Source: JANRLJ01 sp033762735
GTDB taxonomy: Bacteria; Chloroflexota; Anaerolineae; Aggregatilineales; Phototrophicaceae
Direction of reading: 5' to 3'
Assembly (NCBI GenBank): GCA_033762735.1
Contig: JANRLJ010000165.1
Coordinates: 1-63,113, forward strand
Length of the DNA stretch: 63,113 nucleotides
Of the stretch, positions 26,458-34,313 are shown one piece after another; positions within the stretch are counted from its first letter, which is position 1, and each line of letters opens with the position of its first letter. The position numbers and the translations under genes were made by a program. The notes beneath the pieces are model-generated. The model worked only from the letters and a program-made list of their open reading frames with translations, ran no database searches and had not been told where the DNA came from.

Positions 26458-27562
26458 GCTGCTTTTCCAGATAAGCCTGAATCTGATTGACGAACACGGC
26501 CACGATGATAATTACACCCACGACCACAAACTTCCAGATGGGGTCAACGTTCATACTGGTCAGCCCGATCTGCACAACCGAAATGGTCAATGCACCGACC
26601 ACCGTTCCCTGCAAGCGCCCGGCTCCACCAAACAGGCTGGTGCCGCCAATCACGACTGCCGCGACCGAATCGAGCAGGGCTTCCTCCCCTGCTGAGGGCG
26701 ACCCCGTCGTGAAGCGGAAAACGTGCAGAATACCCGCGATGGCCGCTGTAAATGAGGACAGCACATAAATCATAATCAGATGGCGATCAACGTTAATGCC
26801 GGCACGGCGGGCGGCATCGGGATTGCCACCAATGGCATAGGTATGGCGGCCAAACAGGGTACGCGCCAGAATAAAGGCGAAGATCACGACGACAATCGCC
26901 ACAATCAGAACAGGATATGGCAGAAGTCGTTGCAGAATACGAAGCTGCTGCGCAGCCAGATCCGCCGGGGGGCTGAAAAAGGTAATACCTTCGCCGGGAA
27001 GGTTGTAAATCAGGCTGCCATTACCCAGGCTGGTGAGGGTGCTGCGCAGTTCAGGGGGCAGACCTGCGACTGCGCTCTGACCATCGGTTAGCAGGAAGGC
27101 CGCGCCGCGTACAATGCCGTACATACCGAGCGTGGTGATAAAGGGCGGCACCTTCACTTTAGCGATCAAAACACCGTTGATGACTCCGGGGACAATCGAT
27201 ACTAGCAACCCTGCCAGCACACCGAGCGCCATCGCGGGTGCATTCGACATGCCACCCAGGGCAAGGTCGCGCATGACCGTCGCGCTCACGACCGAAGCCA
27301 GGCCGACCGTCCACCCAATTGAGAGGTCAATCCCAGCCGTGATGATGACGTAAGTCTGCCCAATCGCCATCAGCATCACAAGGGTGCTGGTCACAAGAAT
27401 GTTGGCCGCGCTGCGAATCGAGAAGAAACCCGTCCCAAAGATCGAGAAGAAGGCGACCATGACCAGCAGAAATATCCAGGGCCAGACCTGTGCAAGCAGA
27501 TTGACGGCAGCCGTCCGGCTGGAGGAGGTTCGAACGCGAGGGGATGTTGCGGTTGTATCCAT
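26444..27562 (-). CDS. CUT2-type sugar ABC transporter permease
   Basis: A 372-residue inner-membrane protein with about nine or ten hydrophobic helices. Diagnostic segments are ITAGIDLSIGWTVGLASVV, PPFITTLGMYGIVRGAAFLL, the cytoplasmic coupling loop YAIGGNPDAARRAGINV, and VVIGGTSLFGGAGRLQGTVVG, all typical of RbsC/FrcC-type permeases. A roughly 30-residue polar N-terminal tail rich in Ser/Arg/Thr precedes the first helix. It forms the channel with the ATPase and receives sugar from the duplicated binding protein upstream. The sugar class is probably a furanose or ketose such as ribose, fructose or allose. Confidence 0.9.
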   Translation of the reverse strand: MDTTATSPRVRTSSSRTAAVNLLAQVWPWIFLLVMVAFFSIFGTGFFSIRSAANILVTSTLVMLMAIGQTYVIITAGIDLSIGWTVGLASVVSATVMRDLALGGMSNAPAMALGVLAGLLVSIVPGVINGVLIAKVKVPPFITTLGMYGIVRGAAFLLTDGQSAVAGLPPELRSTLTSLGNGSLIYNLPGEGITFFSPPADLAAQQLRILQRLLPYPVLIVAIVVVIFAFILARTLFGRHTYAIGGNPDAARRAGINVDRHLIMIYVLSSFTAAIAGILHVFRFTTGSPSAGEEALLDSVAAVVIGGTSLFGGAGRLQGTVVGALTISVVQIGLTSMNVDPIWKFVVVGVIIIVAVFVNQIQAYLEKQREHA

Positions 27563-27662
27563 AAAATGGCTTTCGCATCAATAAGTTGGCTGAATATGAA
27601 GGGTCAGCCGTCAGGGGTTGAAAAAAGGCAGGCCACTTCCTGCCGTGATAAAACTTGTTTCG

Positions 27663-27695
27663 GTAGGGGCGGGTTTAAAACCTGCCCCTACAACC
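27663..27695. repeat. Dispersed palindromic repeat, copy 2
   Basis: A GTAGGGGCGGG arm pairs with CCTGCCCCTAC (one mismatch) around a TTTAAAA centre and is followed by AACCC. It lies between the binding-protein stop and the permease start. It may act as an mRNA hairpin that sets the ratio of binding protein to transporter, as REP-type hairpins do in other sugar ABC operons. Confidence 0.55.
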
Positions 27696-27705
27696 CTCAG
27701 TATTT

Positions 27706-29601
27706 TTATTGTTCCTGATAGATAAAGCGGGCGATTTCGGGATCGTCCACGTTATCCGCGTTAATCACGGCATAGCCAGTCGGCCAGCGAGCCGGAATGC
27801 TCGTGATGCCACGCGCATTTGCCATCGCCACCACCACCGCGAAGTAGCCCATGTCGCCCGGTTTCTGCGCGATCACCTGCGTCACTGTACCGTCGCGCAG
27901 CAGTTCAATCGCGAAGGCCGACGCATCGAAAGCCACAACCTGCACCGCGCCACCCAGACCTGCGTTCTGCACCGCTGCACCTGCGCCCTGTGCGCTGAAA
28001 GTGTTCGCGCCGAACACGCCGACAATTTCAGGATTCGCTTCCAGTGCGGCGGTGGTCTGCGCCTGCGCATTATTCACATCATTTTCGTTGTAGTCCACAC
28101 CGACCACGGTCAGCCCGCGTTCTTCCGCCGTTGCGACAAAGCCCTGTTCGCGCTGGTCAGTGGTGCTGATGCCGGGGCGCACGTTCTGGACGTAAACCTG
28201 AGCGCCTTCACCGAGAATGTCCGCCAGCGTATTGGCCGCAATCGCGCCGCCGAGGACGTTGTCAGAACCGATATAGGTCAGCGGGAAGGTGACTTCGCCG
28301 TTGGCATAATCGCCATCACCGATGAAGGTATCGACGGTCAGCAGCGGAATACCCGCGTCGCGCACCGCTTCCAGCACCGGGATCATTTGCTGGCTGTCCG
28401 TCGGCGCAGTAAACAGGAAGTCGATGTCTCCGCGTGCCACCAGTGCTTCGATGATGGGCGTCTGCACGGTCGGGTCAAAGGCTTCGGGATCCTGCTGGAC
28501 GAGCGTGATGCCGTACTGCTCAGCAGCGGCCTGCGCACCATAGCCCATCGTCACATAGAACGGATCGGGGTTTACACCCGGCACGAACGCAACAGTGAAA
28601 TCTTCGATGCGCGGCTGCGGCTCACGGGTGGTTTCGGTATAGATGAAGGGCGAAATATCGGGTGCATCCACGTTTTCCGCATTCATCACGGCGTAGCCGG
28701 TGGGGATGCGCTTAGGAATACTCTGGTAGCCATTGAGGTAAGCAACGGCCATTGAAACTGCCAGATAGCCCATATCGCTCGGCTTCTGCGCGATCACCTG
28801 CGTGACCGTGCCGTCGCGCAGCAGTTCAATCGCGAATTCCGAAGCGTCGAAGGCGACCACTTCCACCGCGCCGCCCAGGCCAGCATTCTGCACCGCCGCG
28901 CCTGCGCCCTGTGCGCTGAAGGTGTTCGCGCCGAACACGCCAGTGATGTCGGGGTTGGCTTCCAGAATAGCGGTCGTCTGTGCCTGCGCCGTGTTCACAT
29001 CATTTTCGTTGTAGTCCACCGCGACCACTTCCAGGCCGAAATCTGCCGCAGCCGCTTCGCAGCCATCTTCGCGCTGATCGGTCGTGCTGATGCCTGGACG
29101 CACGTTCTGGATATAAATCTTCGCGCCTTCACCCAGCGTTTCGGCCAATGTCTGGCAGGCGATATAGCCACCCTGGAAGTTGTCGGAGCCGATGTAGCTG
29201 ATCGGGAAGGTCACAGGGCCGTTTTCGTAATCGCCATCACCCACGAAGGTATCGACGGTGATGATGGGAATGCCAGCATCGCGCACGCCTTCCAGCACAG
29301 GCACCATCTGGTCTTTGTCGGTCGGGGCGGTAATCAGGAAATCGATGTCGCCACGCGCCACCAGTGCTTCGATGATGGGGGTCTGAACGGTCGGGTCGAA
29401 CGCTTCGGGATCCTGCTGGACAATTTCCACACCTAGATCCATCGCCGCCTGCATCACACCCGCACTCATGGTGACATAGAAGGGGTCGGGATTTACGCCG
29501 GGTACAAAGGCGATGGTAATGGTGTCATCCTGTGCACTCACCAGCGGGACGAGCGACAGTGCTACCAGCGCAACAATCAGCAGTACGATTAATTTCTTCA
29601 T
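27706..29601 (-). CDS. Sugar-binding protein made of two tandem periplasmic-binding domains
   Basis: A 631-residue exported solute receptor. Residues 1-23 are a signal peptide (MKKLIVLLIVALVALSLVPL, cut after SA). Residues about 26-325 and 333-631 are two complete RbsB-like type I binding domains. They repeat almost residue for residue, for example AFVPGVNPDPFYVTM, QQDPEAFDPTVQTPIIEALV, NVRPGISTTDQRE, VDYNENDVN and GVFGANTFSAQGAGAAVQNA in both halves, linked by a short TREPQPRIED hinge. Normal family members have a single domain of about 320 residues. The strict conservation of pocket segments suggests both halves bind ligand. There is no lipobox cysteine, so surface attachment must come from elsewhere. 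AAGGAGCTTCC precedes the ATG. Confidence 0.9.
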   Translation of the reverse strand: MKKLIVLLIVALVALSLVPLVSAQDDTITIAFVPGVNPDPFYVTMSAGVMQAAMDLGVEIVQQDPEAFDPTVQTPIIEALVARGDIDFLITAPTDKDQMVPVLEGVRDAGIPIITVDTFVGDGDYENGPVTFPISYIGSDNFQGGYIACQTLAETLGEGAKIYIQNVRPGISTTDQREDGCEAAAADFGLEVVAVDYNENDVNTAQAQTTAILEANPDITGVFGANTFSAQGAGAAVQNAGLGGAVEVVAFDASEFAIELLRDGTVTQVIAQKPSDMGYLAVSMAVAYLNGYQSIPKRIPTGYAVMNAENVDAPDISPFIYTETTREPQPRIEDFTVAFVPGVNPDPFYVTMGYGAQAAAEQYGITLVQQDPEAFDPTVQTPIIEALVARGDIDFLFTAPTDSQQMIPVLEAVRDAGIPLLTVDTFIGDGDYANGEVTFPLTYIGSDNVLGGAIAANTLADILGEGAQVYVQNVRPGISTTDQREQGFVATAEERGLTVVGVDYNENDVNNAQAQTTAALEANPEIVGVFGANTFSAQGAGAAVQNAGLGGAVQVVAFDASAFAIELLRDGTVTQVIAQKPGDMGYFAVVVAMANARGITSIPARWPTGYAVINADNVDDPEIARFIYQEQ

Positions 29602-29936
29602 TGGAAGCTCCTTACACAGATTAGTAATATCAAAAACACACCTTTAGGATGGTTGGTCTTTTCGTTGACTGTATAACCTCCTTTACGTTGTCTGGTGCGG
29701 CAAACGAAATGTAACGAAGCAGATATGACTCGAAGAGTTACTGCATCGTCCGAGGTATTCAAAATCAGGTATCAGTTGTTGAGGCCAAAAGGTTCATCAA
29801 GCGGCTGCATTAACAAATCTTCTTTATTGAACCGGAGTGTAACCAGCTTTTCTGCTTCCGTCAAATGCTTTCGCTTTTTTGCGAATGGTTATCATTAAGC
29901 CCTTACCTTCGTTGTGGCTGGTCACATTCCAATTGC
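29602..29936. other. Divergent intergenic region of the sugar locus
   Basis: This is the long leader between the ABC operon (minus) and the PFK-like operon (plus). It is AT-richer than the genes. A frame at 29695-29898 (67 codons) shows no family features and is not counted. A regulator gene is absent here, so control probably comes from elsewhere. Confidence 0.5.
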
Positions 29937-29965
29937 TTGCACCTCATAGGCGGGCTGGATATAAA
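29937..29965 (+). promoter_or_regulatory. Sigma70-type promoter of the PFK/epimerase/ROK operon
   Basis: TTGCAC at 29937-29942, a 17-base spacer and TATAAA at 29960-29965 match a housekeeping promoter with 4 of 6 and 5 of 6 consensus bases. Transcription would begin near 29972. That excludes the upstream ATG at 29879 as the gene start and supports the TTG at 30014. Confidence 0.65.
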
Positions 29966-30013
29966 TGCGCCCTGTTCACAAAATCAGCACTCCAAATGGC
30001 AGAGGAGCCGCCC

Positions 30014-30973
30014 TTGAAAACACTCATGGTCGTCAGCGGGGGAGACGCGCCCGGTATCAACAGCGCGATTGCTCACTATACAGCATTCGCACAATCGCGC
30101 GGCGATACGGTCGTAGGGGCGATGGGAGGCCTGCCAGGACTCGTCGAAGGCACGGTTGTACCCCTTTCGTTGCAGCAGATTCTCCCCTGGGCAGGTCATG
30201 CGGGAAGTCTGCTCCAGACCAGCCGCGATCCGGTGTTGAGCCAGCCCGACGCTGAAGAACGAGTGCGGCAAACCCTTACGCAGCATCACATAGACGGTGT
30301 GCTGATCTTCGGTGGAAACGGCACCCTGCGTTACATCCCACCCCTGCTCCAGCGCTGGGGTGTGGCGTCGGTTGGCATCCCAACCACGATTGACAACGAC
30401 GTACCGGGAACGGAACTGACACTCGGCTTCGATTCGGCCTGCAACTTCGCCTATCACAGCATCGACGGGGCGCTGCTCACCGCCCATGCCCTGCCCGGTC
30501 GCATGTTCATGGTGGAAACGCTCGGCGGCAATACGGGCATGCTGGCGGTGGCGGTGGCGCATGGCGCGGGCGCTCATGCCGTACTGGTGCCCGAATACGA
30601 GTATGACATCGATTGGCTTTCCGTCCGCCTTATCAACGCCAGCCAGCAGCACGGCTACGCGCTGCTGGTGCTTTCGGAAGGGATTCCCCATGCTCGCACG
30701 CTGGCAGATACCCTTCCCCAGACGACCGGAATACGGATGCGCGACATTCGTCTGGGACATGCTCAAAGGGGCGCTGTTCCATCTCACCGCGACCGGGTAC
30801 TGGCGGCAGACATGGCACGGGCGGCGTATCAGGCGCTTCAGAATGGGCTGCAAAGCGGCGTCGTCATCGTCCGGGATCAGCAGGTGCAAATTCATGAAGG
30901 CATCCTGCCCACCGACACGGTGCTGCCAGAGCGAGCGCTTTATGATCGCATCAACGGGTTCAGCGGGGTCTAA
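30014..30973 (+). CDS. 6-phosphofructokinase-like protein with altered active-site residues
   Basis: A 319-residue PfkA-fold kinase, the standard length when started at TTG 30014, which follows AGGAG by six bases. Present features: GGDAPGINSAI (residues 9-19), Arg71, the proton-transfer motif TIDNDVPGTEL with Asp127, and R163. Changed features: the Mg/ATP motif GGDGS reads GGNGT (Asn102 for the usual Asp103), and the MGR sugar-phosphate motif reads LGG (Arg lost at 172). Gly follows Asn102, as in ATP-dependent rather than pyrophosphate enzymes. The changes suggest either a different sugar phosphate or weak activity. It overlaps the following epimerase-like gene by 1 base. Confidence 0.75.
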   Translation: MKTLMVVSGGDAPGINSAIAHYTAFAQSRGDTVVGAMGGLPGLVEGTVVPLSLQQILPWAGHAGSLLQTSRDPVLSQPDAEERVRQTLTQHHIDGVLIFGGNGTLRYIPPLLQRWGVASVGIPTTIDNDVPGTELTLGFDSACNFAYHSIDGALLTAHALPGRMFMVETLGGNTGMLAVAVAHGAGAHAVLVPEYEYDIDWLSVRLINASQQHGYALLVLSEGIPHARTLADTLPQTTGIRMRDIRLGHAQRGAVPSHRDRVLAADMARAAYQALQNGLQSGVVIVRDQQVQIHEGILPTDTVLPERALYDRINGFSGV

Positions 30974-31668
30974 TGATGGAAAACTACTGGACAGCGTTTC
31001 CACAGGATCGCCTGCTGGCCGAGATTTCCCTGTGGTCGGCCAATCTCGCCTGCATCCGCGATGACATCGCACGAATCGAACCGTATACCGATCTGTTTCA
31101 TCTCGATGTTGCCGATGCCCACTTCGTCCCCGGTTTGCTGTTTTTCCCCGATCTGGTCGCAGCGCTGCGCCCGCTCACGCAGAAGCCCTTTCATGTGCAT
31201 CTGATGGTCGAAAACCCCTCCAGCCTGATTGACGACTTCGCCGCTGCGGGCGCTGACCTGATGACGATTCATGCGGAAAACGGCGGCTCTGTTCGACCCG
31301 CGCTGGAACATATTCGCGGGAAAGGGCTGCGCACCGGGTTAGCCATACAGCTCGAAACACCTCTGGAAGCCGCCCTTCCCTATCTTGAGTATCTCGATCT
31401 AATCGTGCTGATGGGGACGAAACTGGGAATCAAGGGCGTGGGGCTGGATGAACGCGCACCCGAACGCATCACAGCGATGCAGACACTTCTCGAAACACAG
31501 GGCTATGCAAATCGGGTTCGCGTTGCCGCCGATGGGGGAATTCGCCAGAACACCGTGCCACAGCTTCGGGCGGCGGGAGCAGACAGCGTGGTGATGGGGT
31601 CGCTGGCCTTCGGCAGCCCCAATCTGGATGAAACCTTTTCCTGGCTGCATGGTCTGAACAAAACATGA
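30973..31668 (+). CDS. Ribulose-phosphate-3-epimerase-family protein, divergent
   Basis: A 231-residue TIM barrel. The start SLWSANLACIRDDI corresponds to PSILSADF of RPE; LFHLDVADAHFVPG matches the HvDvMDGhFVPN metal and catalytic site (His and Asp kept); FHVHLMVENP keeps the HLM strand; VAADGGIRQNTVPQLRAAGAD keeps the second catalytic Asp. The usual MSVNPGFGGQ loop is replaced by LMGTKLGIKGVGLDER, so the substrate loop differs. Candidates are D-allulose-6-phosphate or another ketose phosphate instead of ribulose-5-phosphate. The ATG shares its A with the PFK stop, and the gene overlaps the ROK gene by 4 bases. Confidence 0.75.
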   Translation: MMENYWTAFPQDRLLAEISLWSANLACIRDDIARIEPYTDLFHLDVADAHFVPGLLFFPDLVAALRPLTQKPFHVHLMVENPSSLIDDFAAAGADLMTIHAENGGSVRPALEHIRGKGLRTGLAIQLETPLEAALPYLEYLDLIVLMGTKLGIKGVGLDERAPERITAMQTLLETQGYANRVRVAADGGIRQNTVPQLRAAGADSVVMGSLAFGSPNLDETFSWLHGLNKT

Positions 31669-32621
31669 CCACTTCTGCGCCCACCCCGGCCAGCATCCTT
31701 GCCATCGACTTCGGGGGCACCCGCACCCGCGCTGCCTGGTTCAACGAAAAGCTCGAACTCATCCAGCGGGCAGAAACGCTGTCACAGGTCGATCAGCCCG
31801 CGCGGAGCGTCATCGCCCGGATGATCGAAACCGCAAGAAGCGTCATTCCCGAAGGGCAACTACCACAGGCCATTGGCATCGCCGCGCCGGGGCCGCTTGA
31901 CCCCCAAAACGGCATCATCCACTACGTCAAGACTATTCCAAACTGGCATGAAGTCCCCCTCGCTACAAACGTCAGCGCGGCTTTTGATAACGCGCCCACG
32001 TTTATGCAGAACGACGGTAATCTGGCGGTACTGGCGGAATATCATCTGGGGGCGGCCAAAGGCGCAGATCCGGCATTGTATCTGACGGTAAGCACAGGCA
32101 TCGGCGGCGGCGCAATTATCGACGGGAAACTTTTTGCGGGAGCGCGAGGGATGGCAATTGAACCGGGCCATCTGCGCTTTACCCTGCCAGGTGGCGAGAT
32201 CGTGCGCTGGGAACAGCTTGCATCAGGGACGGCGATTGGGCAAATCGCGCGAGAACGCCTCGCTCGCACAGATGCCCCTTCAATCCTGCGTGACATTGCC
32301 CAGGTTGATGGGCAGGCAGTGGGCGAAGCAGCCCGCGCCGGAGATCGATTCGCCCTGAACCTCATTCAAGAAACCGGACGCTGGCTGGGGCTGGGACTGG
32401 TCAATCTGATTCACGTGTTCAACCCGCGTGTGATCGTCATCGGCGGCAGCGTCTCCACACTCGGCGAACTGATTTTCGCGCCTGCGCGTGAAGTCATCCA
32501 GGAGCATGTGCTGCATCCTGATTTCGTCTTTGAGGACTTCATCCGCCCGCCTCATTTCGGCGATGATGTCTGTCTTTACGGCGCAGCCCTTTACGCCCGT
32601 GAACGGCTGCTTAGCTCATGA
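31665..32621 (+). CDS. ROK-family sugar kinase
   Basis: A 318-residue ROK kinase. Present are the N-terminal phosphate loop LAIDFGGTRTRAAWF (residues 10-24), the sugar/catalytic segment TFMQNDGNLAVLAEYHLG, STGIGGGAIIDGKLFAGARG, IEPGHLRF, and VIGGSVSTLGE at the C-terminus. The zinc motif GHxxxxxxCxCGxxGC after EPGH is missing: GHLRFTLPGGEIVR has no cysteines. It phosphorylates a free hexose, such as glucose, allose or mannose. In E. coli an allose locus pairs a ROK kinase with an RPE-like epimerase and a CUT2 transporter, the same set of types as here. The 3' end overlaps the convergent SDR gene by 11 bases. Confidence 0.85.
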   Translation: MTTSAPTPASILAIDFGGTRTRAAWFNEKLELIQRAETLSQVDQPARSVIARMIETARSVIPEGQLPQAIGIAAPGPLDPQNGIIHYVKTIPNWHEVPLATNVSAAFDNAPTFMQNDGNLAVLAEYHLGAAKGADPALYLTVSTGIGGGAIIDGKLFAGARGMAIEPGHLRFTLPGGEIVRWEQLASGTAIGQIARERLARTDAPSILRDIAQVDGQAVGEAARAGDRFALNLIQETGRWLGLGLVNLIHVFNPRVIVIGGSVSTLGELIFAPAREVIQEHVLHPDFVFEDFIRPPHFGDDVCLYGAALYARERLLSS

Positions 32622-33375
32622 CCAGACCGCCGTTGACATGCAGCGTCGCACCAGTGATGTAGCTAGCCGAGGGTGATGCCAGAAACGCAATTGCCGCCGC
32701 CACTTCCTCTGGCTGCCCCAGCCGTCCCAGGGGTGTCTGCCGCAGCCATTCTTCCTCACGCGACGGAAGCTGATCGCGGATCATATCCGTCGCAATCCGA
32801 CCCGGCGCGATCATATTGACGGTGATTCCGCTCGGCCCCAGTTCCTTTGCTAAGGAGTAGGTCAGCCCCGCCAGCCCTGCTTTGGATGCGGCATAATGGG
32901 CATGGTTGACTGACCCCGTGTAGGCGGCCTGCGACGTGACATTGATGATACGCCCCCAACGCTGAACTTTCATATAGGGAACTGCCGCCTGTATCGTGCG
33001 GAAGGCCGCCCCCAGATTCACATTCAGCGTTTGCTCCCAGAGTGCATCGTTGAGTTCAAGCAGGGGCGCACCAGTCATCTCGCCCGCGTTGTTCACCAGA
33101 ATATCAAGGCGGCCAAAGTAGGATGTGACCTGCTCCACCAGCGACAGCGGCGCGGAATTCCGGGTAAAATCAGCGCTGAAGACTTCGGCCATCGCGCCCA
33201 TCGACCGAATACTCGCGACCACATCTGCCGCCTGATCGACCTCAACCCGGTAATGCACGGCCACCGCCGCGCCCTGTGCCGCTAATGCCAGACAGGTCGC
33301 CCGGCCAATCCCGCGTGATGCACCCGTGACCAGCGCGACCCGTCCCTGCAACACTCGATGGACTTGCTCCATCAT
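32611..33375 (-). CDS. SDR-family NAD(P)-dependent oxidoreductase
   Basis: A 254-residue classical short-chain dehydrogenase. The cofactor site is LVTGASRGIGRATCLAL (residues 14-30), the structural motif is ILVNNAGEMTGAP, the catalytic Ser is in INVTSQAAYTGS, and Tyr/Lys are in YAASKAGLAGL. The C-terminus SASYITGATLHVNGGLVMS is typical of FabG-like enzymes. It reduces or oxidises a ketone or alcohol; FabG-type names are not specific. It lies 8 bases after the ParA-like gene in the same direction, although a functional link is not obvious. Confidence 0.85.
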   Translation of the reverse strand: MMEQVHRVLQGRVALVTGASRGIGRATCLALAAQGAAVAVHYRVEVDQAADVVASIRSMGAMAEVFSADFTRNSAPLSLVEQVTSYFGRLDILVNNAGEMTGAPLLELNDALWEQTLNVNLGAAFRTIQAAVPYMKVQRWGRIINVTSQAAYTGSVNHAHYAASKAGLAGLTYSLAKELGPSGITVNMIAPGRIATDMIRDQLPSREEEWLRQTPLGRLGQPEEVAAAIAFLASPSASYITGATLHVNGGLVMS

Positions 33376-33383
33376 GGACTTTC

Positions 33384-34163
33384 CTAGCTCATCAGGCGGT
33401 TGACAACATGCTTCAACTGCTGAGTAATGGGATGATTCGGGTAGCGCTGGACGAACACTCCCGCGCTGGCGAGCGTCATCATTTCGTCCGAATGGGGCAG
33501 CACCGCCGCGACTTCTGCCCGATAGGTCTGCTCCACCCGCGCCTTGACTTCCTCAAAATTGAAGGTGGGCGGTGTCTTGTTGACCACCAGCAGCATACGC
33601 GGCACATCCAGCTTACGTGCCACTTCCACCGTGACACCTGTACCCTGATAATCCTGCTGGTCGGGGCGCATGACAATAATCAGCGCGTCAGAGATGGCGA
33701 TTGAGAGCAGTGTTTCTTCATTCAGGCCGGGATGCGTGTCGATCATCAGTACATCCAGATTGAGTTCCTCAACCAGCCCATGAAATCCATCGTTGAGAAG
33801 ACCGACATCGTAGCCTTCCCGCAGAATACGCGCGATCTCGCCCGCTTTGATGCTGGAAGGAATCAGAAACACCTGCCCCTGCGGGATGACGAGCACCTGA
33901 CCGGGAATGTCGCCGTTCAGGTTTTTGGTCACGTCATGCGCCGTCTGCTCGATGGCGCATTTACCCCACAGGTAATCATTGAGCGAGAACTTCATCTGTT
34001 CTTCCCTGAGGCCAAACAGAATGTGAATGCCCGGTGACTGAATATCCGTATCCACCACACCCACCCGCTTGCCCTGCATTGCCAGCAGCGTCGCGACGTT
34101 GGCGGTCGTGTTCGATTTACCCGTCCCCCCTCTGAAAGAGTGAACGGAGATAATTTTTGACAT
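33384..34163 (-). CDS. ParA/MinD-superfamily ATPase
   Basis: A 259-residue deviant-Walker ATPase. HSFRGGTGKSNTTANVATLL (residues 8-27) is the deviant Walker A with the signature Lys, VGVVDTDIQSPGIHILFG is the A-prime region, and VLMIDTHPGLNEETLL is Walker B. It binds the membrane or DNA as an ATP-dependent dimer and positions a partner. It lies directly downstream of a HAMP membrane sensor, so it may localise or act on it, as in gliding or pole-positioning systems. There is no ParB or septum gene nearby. AGGAGAG precedes the ATG. Similar proteins are sometimes annotated as CpsD or CobQ-like. Confidence 0.8.
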   Translation of the reverse strand: MSKIISVHSFRGGTGKSNTTANVATLLAMQGKRVGVVDTDIQSPGIHILFGLREEQMKFSLNDYLWGKCAIEQTAHDVTKNLNGDIPGQVLVIPQGQVFLIPSSIKAGEIARILREGYDVGLLNDGFHGLVEELNLDVLMIDTHPGLNEETLLSIAISDALIIVMRPDQQDYQGTGVTVEVARKLDVPRMLLVVNKTPPTFNFEEVKARVEQTYRAEVAAVLPHSDEMMTLASAGVFVQRYPNHPITQQLKHVVNRLMS

Positions 34164-34242
34164 GAGGGTTCTCTCCTGTGTTGTCGGTACCGGAATATCC
34201 TGATGTAAGAATGATTATCAGACAGAATGGATTTACATGACA

Positions 34243-34265
34243 AGGGCGACCGCGCTGGTCGCCCT
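34243..34265. repeat. Palindromic GTAGGGCGACC repeat, possible hairpin
   Basis: AGGGCGACC pairs with GGTCGCCCT around a GCGCT loop. On the minus strand it reads GTAGGGCGACC, resembling the GTAGGG arms at 18402 and 27663. It lies between the HAMP gene stop and the ParA-like start. There is no T-run, so it is not a good intrinsic terminator. Confidence 0.4.
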
Positions 34266-34313
34266 ACGATACTTCATGCTTCTTGATGAGCGCAAATCTG
34301 CGCCCAGATCAAA

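Noticed and set aside
29695..29898. 67-codon frame in the divergent sugar-locus gap
   Set aside because: No family features, no ribosome site, and AT-rich leader composition.
29879..30013. 45-codon N-terminal extension of the PFK-like frame
   Set aside because: The promoter at 29937-29965 lies within it, and AGGAG plus TTG at 30014 gives the normal PFK length and N-terminus.
33384..34163. Plasmid partition locus or replication origin
   Set aside because: The ParA-like gene has no ParB, parS-like repeats or replication gene near it.
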